In this document: positions 50,301 through 62,255 of the stretch, piece after piece
Numbering within the stretch: position 1 is the stretch's first letter
How the letters are laid out: each line of letters opens with the position of its first letter
Origin: Petrosia ficiformis
Taxonomy: Eukaryota; Porifera; Demospongiae; Haplosclerida; Petrosiidae
DNA length: 64,000 nucleotides
NCBI GenBank assembly: GCA_947044365.1
Contig: OX345637.1
Coordinates: 5,752,501 to 5,816,500 of the forward strand
Direction: 5' to 3'
Position numbers and translations under genes: made by a program
The notes under the pieces: generated by a model
Database searches by the model: none
What the model was told of the DNA's origin: nothing
What the model saw: only the letters and a program-made list of their open reading frames with translations

Positions 50301-53300
50301 AATACTTATTACATACGCATTGCTCTGAATAACTGGTGTCATATTATTTAGAGACCTACACATCCAACAACTTTACTACCTGATTACTAGTCAGATGTCC
50401 TATCATTTAATTTAAGAGCAAGACCATTTCATTCACAATCTGGCTGCAATAACTCATATGATAGAGTGTCTGACTAGTAATATAATCTGGGTACTAATCG
50501 ATATGAATGAAGTAAATGGCATGTTAGCATTTCTTATAAATGTAATTTATTGATAGTTTACTGGTTAATTACTCACTTCCAAAAGTAGCTCTGAAATAAC
50601 TATGTGATAGATGCTATAGTTTGTAGGTAAAACAGCCTGTGTACAAAAAAATACTTAATATATCTGCCATTATCTGGATATATATGCATTGCAATGATTG
50701 TAGTACAGATATTATACACATGTATAATATGTGTATATATTTATATGTTATAACACACCTACAAGGGCTATATCTGATTTATTATCACTGAGCCTGAGGG
50801 CCATAGGTAAGGGCAAAGTGATTATAAATTTATTATAGCTTGAGTATGTAGGTGTGTTATAATGAATATATTTCCGGAAAGTTAAAGTTACTGTAGTTGT
50901 GTGTAGCTTTTCTAACATTTCATCTTGAGTTTGGACAATTTATGTTATGGATGATGGCAGGTTGTATATCTGATTGGTTACTTTGAAGTTTGGCCATACT
51001 AGGATATGTAATATTATAATAATAAAAACATTTTCAATATAAATGGAGAAAGATGTAGGGACATCAAAACCCAAATAGCATGCAAACAAGGTTGGGAGGT
51101 TAACGTAGAACCTAAAATTAAACAAACCACTTCCATATAACCCTACATAAGTAGAGCTCTTTGTATTTTGCTTTATAACAGTGTAAGTAAGTACTTATGT
51201 ATCAACATGAATACATGTGTCCCCCATGAAATTGCAGTATAATTTACAAGAATAATAGATTTTATAACTAAAACATTTCTTGCATAACTGGCAAAGCACA
51301 TTTATTAAAACACTTACCATTAATACATACATCAAACTCAGCAAATCACTTCTAATGTTGTTAGTGTTAATCAACTCTCTGAGGAATCTTTTAAAGTCAT
51401 CTTGTATTGGCCCAACTAGAAGCATTGGTGTTTCCAGTGTTGCTAGGTCCAGTATAAACATGACTTTATCCCTATAATTGTGACTAATCCCTTCAATAAA
51501 ATGCAGCAGTGGATACTGTTCCTCCAGTTCTGTCAATCTGTAATTGATTTATAACATTTCTTGGTCATTCCATATGCCAACAAAAAGATTAGCTTAGTAG
51601 CTAACAATTCAGTTACGTATATTGCATGTACTCCATCTTTGTTAAATTATTGCTCATGAAATTAGTACACAACTATAACATTACCATAAAAACTAATAAC
51701 ATTAAATATTGTTACCTTATACTGCACAGTTTCAGTAATGATTCCACAGACATTTCACAAAGAGATTGAGGAATATCACAATAAGCAATGAATTGTAATA
51801 AAATCTGTATGAAAATAAATTGTTAACAACTTGATTTTTAGGTTTGCACAAGCAGCACTAAAATACAGTGAAAGTTGATATATTACTGCACACCAATCAA
51901 TCTTCCACTCATCATACCAGTCCCAAATCCAGATCATTTAACTTACTCAAAACTTATTATCGATACATGGAATAAAGAAATGTGCTGTATATTTGTGCTT
52001 AGTTTTTAGTTGGTACAGAACCCCTACTGCAACTATGTATCCCACTGTTGGAATTACTGTACTACAATGCACTAGTAGCAGTAGCATACTACACAAAACA
52101 GTCATCATCATGTTACAGTACAAAAACAAAAAACAAAAGTATGCATGTACCAAGAATTTGAAAATGAACATCAGGTTATCATTTGGTGAAGATGTTCTTT
52201 GTCGTGTTCCGCAAATGAACCAACAGTCTTTAGAACATTCCTAACACATATTTGATATACTATTTCTTTTGGTACAACAACAGGAGAACAAGTGTATGTA
52301 GTTTTTGTTTTTACTATAATACAATTACTTACTTGCGTACTTACACACACTTACTTGCGTACTTACACACATGCAGCATGATTACCATAACCTTCTGTAC
52401 ATAGCTAACCAATTACATTCCATTACCTCATTGTTCTGAATGTTCCCAGAATTAAATAACTTCACGAATTGAATTGTATCTATCTGCTGACATTCTTCTC
52501 CTATAGCAGTCTCCAACTAAATAAAAATAAACAAGGCTGCATACATGAATGACTTATATATTTTATTTTATACCACGGTGTGTGGGCGATCGCCATGGTA
52601 ACCTTTGATGTACCACAGGGAGATATATGCCCATAACATGCCTGTAGACAGGGAGATTTAGTGTCTAGCCACTAAATCATCTAATTGTATTTTCACAGTT
52701 TTTACAATAAACGCTAATTGGTATAGTACTATAATTTCTACTTGACAACAGTGATATCAAATGTGATTTAATGGCATACTTTTGTGTTACCATGGTACAA
52801 AATACATATATCCCTGTTTGGAGGCAGTTATGGGCATAATTGTCTCGGGCTATGCCCTCAACCAATTATCTCGTGGGTGTTATATGCCCATAACTGCCTC
52901 CAACGAGGGCTATATCCTATACTTAATTTACTGTTTGTATGGCCCACAGGTTCAAACTATGTTATATATATATATATATTTGCTTGTCACATATGCATAT
53001 AAAGGACCCTTTAATCCACCATACCTGGTTCTCAAGACCAGGCATCTAGATGATAATGATAATTACTAAATTGAATGTGTGTCTATTATTTACCCTTATA
53101 TGGTTGTTCTGATATGTATATTTATGTATGTGTGTATTTGTATGTTTTGATATAATTTTTATAGATTTTCGTAGGTGTGTATATATATGTGTGTGTGTGT
53201 TTGTATGTATATACATATATATGTGTATATAACTACTGGCCTCATTATGTTTTTTTAATGCTTTTTGTTTTTTTTTATATGCCTTTTGAATTTATGAATT

Positions 53301-56300
53301 TGCTACTAAAATTTTCAACGTCTTGCATCTTTTCCTACTGATAGTTAGTGTGCTACGATGTTTTAGGTTTCATACACATTGTATACATAATTAAGAAATT
53401 TGCATCATTCGGTGGGGGTGGGGGGCGTTTTTTAGTGGTGTAGGAAGCACATTTGATTTGGGGAATAATAGTTTGGTGCCTAATAAAGATTATGAAATTT
53501 ACCAGGGATGGTGAAGTCAAAGATGAAGTGAAGTGTCGTATTGGCAAAGCTGCAAGAGCATTTGGATGCCTACAGAGGCCAATCTTTCGGAATCACCACC
53601 TCTCAGTAGAGACAAAAAGGAAAGTTGACACGGCTGTTGTTTTGTCGGTGCTCCTGTATGGGGCAGAAACATGGACTGTCAAAGCTGAGAGTGTGAGACG
53701 TCTGAACAGCTTTCACAACAGGTGTGTGAGGACCATAATGGGGGTCAGTAAATACAAACAGTGGAAGGAGTGGATAACATCAAGACGATTGGCGGAAGCA
53801 TTTGGGATGGAAGAAACAATGGCACACCTTCTGATGAAGCAGCGGCTGAGGTGGCTTGGTCACCTGGCCCATATGCATGCGCATGCCTAAACAGCTGTTG
53901 TATGGCGAGCTGGAGAAGAAGAGGCCTAGCCATGGAACCAAGAAGAGATGGAGGGATCTGGTGACGGCAGACATCAAGGCAGTGGATATGGATGATGGAT
54001 GGTATGACCTTGCACAGGACAGAAAGGCGTGGCGGGCTCTGTGCCAAGATGGTCTTATGTCCCTGGTGGAACAGCATCACTCAGGCTGGCCCTCTGGACT
54101 TTCCAGCTCTAGCACAGTTGGCTCTTATCCTTGCCTATGTGGAAGATCTTTTAGAAGAAAGGGTGACCTCACAAGGCACCGCCGCTTCTGCGGCAGTGTC
54201 AGCGTGGTGGACCACTAACATCTCTCCAGGCATTATATCCAGGGCTCTTGCCCAAGGATACCGTTATCATCTAACAATGGACGGCTTCAAGATTCAAGAT
54301 TCAAGTCTTCTGGCTATAGAGCTTGATTAGCTGAATGATGACACCACAAAAGAATCATAAAAATACTTTTTTCTCCATCTATCTTGTTATTTATTACTGA
54401 TCATCTATACATATAGCTGGGAGCCCCTCAGGATTGCAAGGCATGAGAAATGATATTTACAGACAACAATAAACAAATCGCATTGTTTTTGTTTCTATGA
54501 CATTGAAAATGACACTATCTCAAATGACATAATTGGCTAAAGAAGATTACATATGCACTCAACCTACAATACAAATGTGTTAACATCCAGTTTCAGACAT
54601 TATTATGGAACAAACCTTTTCTGTTAAGTGAGTCATGTACAAATGAGTTCCCATGCCATGCAATCCAGTCAGAAATTCCATTACTTCAGGTGCTTTAGGA
54701 TGTTTCACATCAATCAATTTCACTAGTATATCTATCCATTGATGAATTATGAGTATAAAATTGTCCATATTCCATGATTGCTCATTGATCAGAGCGATAA
54801 TGTAATCTACAAACTGAATACCCTACATGTGAATTGAGAGATAATTAAAATATGATTTAGTAATATGCTGATATCATAAAATGTCTTATCGATATACGTC
54901 ATATACTCTCTATAGCCGTGAATAACCATCTTTCATACATTTTTATGGTTAAAAAGAAAGAAAAGAATATTGAAAGGTTATGCTAGCCTGTAATACATAC
55001 GCTAACCTCATTTATGATCACAGTGATACCCTGACCAAGATCTGTAATAGTAGCAGAAGGCTTTCTGACAAGTGCAAGATATCTTTTTGTAAAAGGTTTT
55101 AGAAATCCTTCAAGGAAAGGTGTGTCAGCATTCTTTCTGGTTAAGTGACTTGAAACAGCAAGGAAAGCATTTCTAGAAACAGAGAGATAATCTTACAACA
55201 AATTTCACACTTTCTACTTAGAAAGAGTATATAATAATCAGACAAACATTCTAAATGAATGCACACATGGTGCAGAACCCTCGCCACAAGTGTGGTGAAG
55301 TGTGATTGAAAAACAAGCTTAATTGACTTGCACATGTGTGTTAAAACATACACAAGAGTTGTAAAGTATATCTGCTACAAAACAATTTTGTGGCTTTAAT
55401 CATGCACATGAAATGAAATAGGTGGAGCTACAAAGTGGGAGAAAGTTTAGAGCCAAAGCTCAATGTTGTAGCAGTCACTACCTCAAAGGAACTTTTTGAT
55501 AGTCTGCAAGGCCATCCATATAATTGCTTTCCATGAGGTTTGATGTGTATGTATATAATTATATGTATGTGTTTCTGTCTCTTACATGAGTATAGATTGT
55601 ATATGTAGTTAAGGAAGTTGCATTGTACCGGGGGGCTTGGTTAATTAATGGGCGTGGTGAATAAAACAATGTGCGCTCAGGCTACAGACCAGCAGGAAGA
55701 TTCAGGAAGAATGCAGTTACAATTATTTATTCAGGCCCCAGTTGTCAAGTACACAGAATGGTAGAGAGTAGAGACACTAGTGTCATCAGCAATGATTGAT
55801 GAATAGTCTTCACAAAGCAATTATAGAGATACTTTTTCTCAATAAATCCTGTTTCAACCAGTGGTTTGAGAGCAATAGCGTTCCAACATGATGAGTTGTG
55901 TTTCCATGTATTTGTTTGCTATCGATGTATTCTGAAAGTTGTGAAATGGCAACTGTGAATTATCTAAATTGTCAAAATTTTAAAATTGATAGGTGTTAGA
56001 AATTCCTATTGCTATGTTTTATCCTCAGAAGATTTGAAGCCTGCTGGTACTTCATTTGAACTTCAAATGTTCACAGTTTTGCACGAAAATTGGTAATAGT
56101 CAGACACACACACATATAAAGTGAATATACAGTAACTCTCCACTCTACCAATGTGGGCAAACATCCATTCATTACACTCCCAATTACATTAGAAATGCAT
56201 GGTACATCTATCAAATCAATGAAAATAGTCAAACCTGATCACGGTAAATGAACGAAGTTTTCCACTAAGAATAATCTGAAAATGTTTCCAACCAAACATC

Positions 56301-59300
56301 AAGGGTGCATGTCCCTCCAGAATGATATTCATAGCTTTAAGACCCAGATCAAACTGGCCTGCAACGTGTTGTAAATCTGATGATTTATAATGCTGTGGAT
56401 AACAAACAAGAAGATGAAGTATGACAATATTACTAATTGAATTCTTACATTAATCAGTTTTTCCTGCCAAAGCTTCTCAGTCCTTGCTAATTTTTGAGCA
56501 GAATTGAACAGTTTTATTGCAATAGACACTATATGGTGTATATACATATGTATGCATGTATGTAGGTATGTACATCTATGTAACTATGTATGTACATACA
56601 TATGTAAGTAGTATGTATGTATTGGGGTTGGAAGTCTGGAACGGATGCCCAGTTATCTGGATAATTATCCACGAGCTGAACATCCAGATAAGTTTCATTG
56701 CATCTGGGTATTTGTATAATGTTTACGCATGTGCGGAAATCAAATATGTGAAATCAAAATTCCAATAAAATGGCAGTTGAAAAGACTTTTTAGAGCACAG
56801 AATGATCTATACAAAGTTTTTAAAACACCAATGCTGCTTGTATAAACATCTATTTGCAGTTTATTACAGTAAAAAGGTGAGATAATACTTTATAATTTAT
56901 TTGCAAACGTGTAAAAGTCATGAATTTTTAAATGCAATTATCTGGGTACCCAACCATTATTTGAATGAACGGATATCTGGACAGGATGTGTTTCAGCCAA
57001 AGTATGCATGTATGTAATGTATGTGTAGGTATGTGTGTATGTATGCATGTCCCCTATCTAGATACAGTGGGGATGTTGAGGATCTCAATGACCATGCAAG
57101 CTACATGTATATCGGTGGTAGACTTACTGTCATTAGGATTACCCATGCCGGTAAGATCAACTGGTAGAGATCAGACTAAAATGCAAGTTCGTTTGACACC
57201 TATCATCAGTGTGACAGGAAATCATCATCATCATCATCATGGATGTATGTACGTATGTATGTATGTATGTATGTATGTATATATGCTATACATATTTACT
57301 TACCACAAACAAATGCTTCATGGGCAAATTTTGTACTTCTTTTACGAGTAACTCTGTACCATTCATCAAATAGCATTAGGCATGCATCAGCAGTATACTC
57401 AAATATACTGCTAATAGGAGCAACACCATCGTTCACAGAGAAATCACCCCTATAAGCATCATGAATAAAAATATTTAATATTAATAAATTTATTTTTCTT
57501 AAAAATAACTTTCTCACTTCTCTAAGAATGCCTTTAGACCTTCAACAAGTTTCTCTGTGGGGACATTAGTAAGACCTTCTATACACTGTACAATGAAACC
57601 TTCGTGAATTGAATCTCGAGATAAAGTAGAGGATCTATAACAAGAATAATGATTTATTAAATAGACTATACAAAATTTATAGTGAACTAAAATTAATTAA
57701 AATATTTGTGGATAATTAGATATCCTAAATACTGAATTGAATATTCTTTCGATATTAGCGTCACATACAAAATTTACATGACTGTTTGTTGAGATGTTAG
57801 AACCAATTCCAATTTCACTAAAGTCTGTATGCTTAATGCTTTTTCTTTTAGTAACTAAAAGCACCAGTACTACATGTGGTATAGCCACACTAGGTCCTAC
57901 TAAATTTCCCAAGTTGCCCTGATGATAACAATTAATATCTGTACTAGCAGAAGTCATCCCTGGTTTTGACATTGGTCACATTTATGGTTGAAAAATTGGA
58001 AGTTATAGACTGGTTTATAGCTTCCCAGTGGAAATAGCATCGCATATGCATGAATTAGAAAATTGTGTGGCCAGGGCATTACAGAAACAACTGTTGTTAG
58101 CTCCAAAATACTTGTATTTTACAAGACTCAAGATGCTAACTTCGAGAGCTGAGGTATTAACAAAGCCACAGATGTAAAATTTATGTTCCTTAGTCGCAGG
58201 AAGACACCAAGGCAAGAGTATGATACTCCAGTAATAGACATTGTGCTATTCTATAACTATAACATGTAAGTATATGTAGCTGTATACACTATGTGCATTA
58301 TCTACATGTATCTACACATTCACTTCCATTTGCTTAAAAATGCAGCTCGATTGAAGTGTCACTGTTGTTAGTTGTCTAGAAATTTAGAACAATACACACA
58401 GACAGACAGAAAACCTGATTACAGTAACCCTCTGGTTCACCTACACCGGTGAGGATTAATAAAAGAAACTATCAGACCAACTAATTGTTCTTAGAGAGCA
58501 AAAAATATGACTCTATGTAATTATCAGGATCATGTTAAATACCAAATTCCAAATCCAATGCTAGAGATCATGCCAATTAAGCAAAAGGGCTACACAAGTA
58601 CAATGTTTACCTGTGCATCCAGGATCCAAGGATGATGTATAAAGGAAAGTCAACAGGAAAAAGAGCTTCAAACTGATCTTTGTGTTGAAGAATTTTCATT
58701 ATTGGCTCATAATAATCACCATCAAATAAGTTCTGTATTGCTTCCTACAAAAACATTATAGACTGATTATTTTTAACATAACAGTGACATAGAATATTAT
58801 ATTAAAGAATATGGTAGCCTAGGTTTGTAATTTTGATAATCTTAAAGGTCATTCACATTGACAACAGAAAAGTGTTCATAATCTTTTTACCTTCACCATT
58901 TTCATATAATTATCCTTCCCCCTTTTTTTGTGCATGTCAAATTCAATCTAATTTGATGTCATTGTGAATGTGAACAGACTCTTAGAAAACACTGAAATCA
59001 TCATCAAAACTGCTTTCAATGATAGAAATGGATTTTATAGGATAAGTGAATTTTGAATGAGTGAGAAGAAGCATGATTACTCATTGTCAGCAAAAGTCTA
59101 TGGAAATGTAAACCTCAAAAGAGATGCTTTCCAAATGTTAACACTCCACCAAGAGCGGAATTAAAATTGATGGAAAATTCATATTCCTCAGTAATTGTTG
59201 TTCTTGGAGTTGCACTATAATTATGTAGCTGCAAACATAATATAATGCAGAGCGTGAATCATGACATTTATGATGATAAGCAGTTGAGTTAGAAATGTAA

Positions 59301-61905
59301 GATAACAAAATAGCCTCTAACAAAGCAAGTCCTAACTTCAGGTTGTATTTACAACAGTGTAATCACTTTTATAAAATAATTATAAGCCTGGACACACACA
59401 CACAACACACAGTTATGCTGAGATTCACAGTCCTAACAACTGACTAAAGTTGATATTAAACAGAGGTGATATACTGATTCTCATTATCAGAAAGAAAACT
59501 ACAGTCCATGAATTGCCAATTCCTCATGTTAGTTAACCTTTTTACTGCTTGAAGCTCTCTTCAAGCAGTAAAAAGGTTAACTAACATGATGAATTGGCAA
59601 TTCATGGACTAGATAAGATAAGCAATTGGAAAACATCCCAATGTAAAAACTACTACATCTTACATACTGTTATACATTTACCTCAGACAAATCTATCAAA
59701 ACATTGAAAATAGTTGTAAAATGTTAGATAATCCCATCAAATTAGATATCAAAACTATCACAAATGAATATCTATACTTATAAACACACAAAATACTCAC
59801 CTCTCGTTCAATAGCATAACATAATAAAATAACATCATGAAGAAGTCTTGGACTCCATTCACCAATTGCAGTAGACATACAAACTCCATCTCTAACACTA
59901 TCACGGATAATTTTGGCAAGTAAACTATGATTTTCAGACTGTTTGGGTATTAGTATAGCCCATCCTATGGGGATTATATGACATCAGGTGAATAACGGTT
60001 ATCATTTGTATTTATAATTACATACAACAGGAATTTTCAATCATCCAAATCCAAACAGCTTGTCTCTCAAGCTGAAGGTTATTTGAGGTCTTTTATAGTT
60101 TATATCTGATGGTAGTTCATCAGAAAAGTTATTGACCTTCAAAACAAACAATACATATTTCTTTTTTGCAACATTTCATTTAAAAGACCTTCATCAGGCA
60201 TCATCATAGAAAAGACTAAATACATTTCACACTCCACAAACGTTATACTCTATTAAACCAGACTAACTATATGATATCATCAAAAATAGCATTTATGATG
60301 ATTGATTGTTGTTTATGGAACATTAGCCTTCAAACTACCAACAGCTTTCATTGTTGGCAAGTATGTTTTCAATCCCTTGTACTTCCAAATTGTCAATTGT
60401 CATCGTCTGATTGGCAAAAGTGTTCTGAAACTGTTCTATTAGATTTCTGATTGTGAATGTCCGAACTATGTCATTTAATCTTATGTGGAGGGCATTCTCT
60501 GTCTCTACTATATATTATGTCCCAATGTGGAATACAGTATGTAGGTAAGATAGAGATACCCTCTTCAAAAGGTTAAATGGACACTGTTTAGACATTAATG
60601 AACACAGATCTAAACAGGTTTCTGTGCATCATCTCACCCAACAATGACATCATTATAATTATAAGAAATGTTTAAAGTGATGTACATGTAATGTAATGTA
60701 CATAACACATATGACATTGGTACAATAATATATTATTTAACATTACACATGCTAAGCTACATAAGTATAATAATTACCTGTGTCCCTCTGCTTTTCTGAA
60801 GACAGTAATGGGTAGATTGCCACTGTCAGGTTTTGATTCCCATGTCCAACAAATGATTTAAGTTGTTGTCTGTACTCATTTGAAACAATCACAATGGGGA
60901 ATCGACAATCCTTTAATGAAGGATCATCCTCGGCCTCTTGCAATAATTGTGATTGTGTCTTGTCTGCAAGAATGAGTAATGCTTTCAGGTTAGAGAAATG
61001 TTCATACTTCCTCTTGATCTTACTGACTGTATCTCTATCACTTCCGCTCAGTCTATGATGCTGAACAAAAGCACAATCTGATTGTGGAGCTGGTGTATCC
61101 TCTAATACTAGAGTACACCATGGTATGACTGGTATATGCTCTGGTAAACTAGCAGTGCATGTAATAATGAAATCTCTATCATAACCAGTCTTTTTGATAC
61201 GGGTTTCTGAAATGCATTGAAAAAATAGACATGAAATGAATGAAACAATACAGAGTTATTAATCTTTCCAAGATTTTAAATGGCTTTCAATACATGTAAT
61301 AATCAATTAATATAGCCATGTGCACTATTTAACGTTGTGGTTACTAAAGTTTGACCTTTTGGGTCTTGTTGTTTAGTTAACTATAACTATAACTAAAATC
61401 CCTTTTAGTAAGGCATTGTGAAATTTAGTTAACTAAATTACAGGTCTGCACCAATAACTATAACTGAAAATTGGGTGCTTTTAGTTAGTTAGCTAAAACT
61501 AAAACCTTTTAGTAAGCCTGATTAGTTAATTATAACTAAAATTGTAATAAACTAGACATACTATAAATATAACTAAAAGTGGTCAGTATTGTCATACTAA
61601 AACAAAACTACAGTTTTGGTGGTATTTCATGACCCATCAACAATCTTGTGCAAAAATTTATTCCAAACATTTTGTACATATTCACAGGTTGAAATCACTG
61701 AGGATTTTATAAGTATGGACACAACAAATACTTTAAAACGTGACTATACTATATAATGGCGAATGGAAATAAAAAATAAAACCTTGCTAAATTGATATAA
61801 TTTGCATTATTATTCCATACAATATAATTATGTATATATGAACCTACCAACAACAGGAATGTCTTTTGCTTCTGGCAAACGCAGCCATTTAGCTATTCCG
61901 GCCAT
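45398..61905 (-). CDS. Gene A: complete short paralogue, RNF213-like N-terminal region plus coiled-coil C-terminus
   Basis: Exons: 61848-61905, 60778-61206, 59801-59964, 58611-58744, 57518-57634, 57304-57449, 56449-56528, 56235-56392, 55007-55172, 54616-54822, 52427-52516, 51716-51804, 51318-51537, 50577-50636, 48939-49474, 47699-48860, 47221-47382, 46888-47043, 46447-46584, 45787-45864, 45398-45424. The sum is 4,377 nt, exactly 1,459 codons with the stop. Phases are continuous throughout. Rough protein map: residues 20-162 a strand/helix-rich block (LKALLILADK, FPIVIVSN); 163-706 many small helical exons; 707-884 and 885-1272 two large helical exons; 1273-1450 coiled coil; last 8 residues DQSTESPS. 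No P-loop, RING or signal peptide is visible. Shared exons with gene C place it in the RNF213-like family, but the AAA+ and E3 parts are absent. The donor after exon 19 is GC rather than GT. Function unknown; a regulator or decoy of the long form is a guess. Confidence 0.68.
47699..48860 (-). CDS. Gene A exon 16: large helical exon, mosaic of B-like and C-like patches
   Basis: 1,162 nt, residues about 885-1272, all open, ending in phase 0. Contains IFKTQRGCVIIDSCI, ILDGDATVKQVLD, HVSEGITAIIDIFEACDE and LCGAMEFIFPFFDKEYSLSE. Patches match the gene C copy (for example KTSSHRCLHVSEGITAIIDI) and others the gene B copy (for example DPPMKQLCDITDEFHSDILR), alternating several times. Gene conversion between array members is the simplest reading. 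This is the last exon shared by the short and long forms. Confidence 0.8.
48939..49474 (-). CDS. Gene A exon 15: helical domain
   Basis: A 536-nt exon (phase 0 in, 2 out), residues about 707-884. It is predominantly amphipathic helix: VAVSICEHIASYITISEDDL, then DDCTKKINSLLVRTSPNY near the end. Same length in B (30695-31230) and C (7165-7700). It has no catalytic motif. The preserved exon length in three copies and mostly conservative changes argue that it is translated. Confidence 0.8.
49938..50121. mobile_element. 184-bp MITE with TGTACAGTGAAACC ends, gene A intron 14
   Basis: Ends TGTACAGTGAAACCCCTCTA and AGAGGTTTCATTGTACA. The interior alternates GGACACC-type and GTCCTTAAT-type blocks in both orientations, a common look for non-autonomous DNA elements in marine invertebrates. 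Confidence 0.6.
50330..50500. repeat. tRNA-like inverted pair, gene A intron 14
   Basis: Same arrangement as in gene C: minus-strand ATCTGACTAGTAATCAG near 50375-50405 and plus-strand GAGTGTCTGACTAGTAATA near 50460-50480. More decayed (box B lost). Confidence 0.4.
51015..51160. mobile_element. Single arm of the foldback MITE, gene A intron 13
   Basis: Matches the left arm of 40819-41124 (AGATGTAGGGACATCAAAAC, then CCACTTCCATATAACCCTAC). The other arm is missing. Confidence 0.6.
52800..52925. repeat. Inverted repeat, gene A intron 10
   Basis: ATATCCCTGTTTGGAGGCAG TTATGGGCATA at about 52808-52838 is mirrored by TATGCCCATAACTGCCTCCA at 52883-52902. A related stretch (ATATATGCCCATAACATGCC) lies at 52622. 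Confidence 0.6.
53505..54335 (+). mobile_element. LINE 3' end: RT C-terminal region and zinc finger, gene A intron 10
   Basis: 5'-truncated. Frame one (to 53888) has CRIGKAARAFGCL, VVLSVLLYGAETWTV, RLNSFHNRCVRTIMGVSK and QRLRWLGHLA, the classic C-terminal stretch of LINE polymerases. A frameshift near 53880 (around a GCATGC repeat) moves it to the frame with KQLLYGELEKKRPSHGTKKR, WYDLAQDRKAWRAL and a C2H2-like CLCGRSFRRKGDLTRHRRFC. Antisense to gene A; absent from the matching intron of C. Confidence 0.85.
55380..56165. repeat. R1 repeat with inserted MITE, gene A
   Basis: Counterpart of the gene C nest without the innermost element. MITE 55513-55836 (CATATAATTGCTTTCC ... CACAAAGCAATTATAGAGAT) lies inside R1. 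Confidence 0.65.
57055..57241 (+). mobile_element. Same LINE insertion in gene A, core lost
   Basis: Matches the first about 115 bp (GTGGGGATGTTGAGGATCTC onward) and the last about 60 bp, including (ATC)n, of the gene C LINE remnant, at the same intron position. The roughly 1.45 kb between is absent. The insertion therefore pre-dates the A/C duplication. Confidence 0.65.
59503..59610. repeat. 108-bp near-perfect hairpin, gene A intron 3
   Basis: Same position, length and arms as in gene C, with only one or two arm mismatches (CCTCATG against CATGATG). Confidence 0.85.
60778..61206 (-). CDS. Gene A exon 2: N-terminal strand/helix block
   Basis: A 429-nt exon (phase 1 in, phase 1 out) encoding ETRIKKTGYDRDF to SSEKQRDT. 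Alternating hydrophobic stretches (HIPVIPWCTLVLED, LKALLILADK, FPIVIVSNEY, LTVAIYPL) separated by charged helices suggest an alpha/beta Rossmann-like fold, but I do not recognise a named family. The gene C copy (24533-24961) is intact and nearly identical; the gene B copy (43391-43811) is 8 nt shorter and frameshifted. Confidence 0.7.
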
Positions 61906-61977
61906 GATAGTGAAGCTGCTACGATATCTTTCTTTGCAGCAACATTGTACACAACATAGCGTGCAAATAATGTAAAG

Positions 61978-62005
61978 GGTGTGGTTCGTATTTTCTGGTT
62001 ATAAA
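61978..62005 (-). promoter_or_regulatory. Conserved 28-bp upstream element, gene A
   Basis: Identical to the blocks before B and C, 73 bp upstream of the A start codon, in a gap of only about 350 bp after gene 0. Confidence 0.5.
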
Positions 62006-62255
62006 AATTAATAATTATAACAACAGAGTCGTAATATAAGTTAAATATTATCCATATTTAACTACTATCAGTATATCACACAGGTAACATGCAAACATAT
62101 TGAAGAATGCTGTAACTAGTCTCGCATACGATACAATCGTGTTTAAAAATTATTTCCTGCATTACAATACAAACACAATCTTTTTGTCTTTTGTCCTTGT
62201 AAAAAAAATAAGATTTGTAATAATATCCATATTTTTGGCTGGATAATGTGAAGTA

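Noticed and set aside
53745..54080. 111-codon minus-strand frame
   Set aside because: Reverse shadow of the LINE coding sequence.
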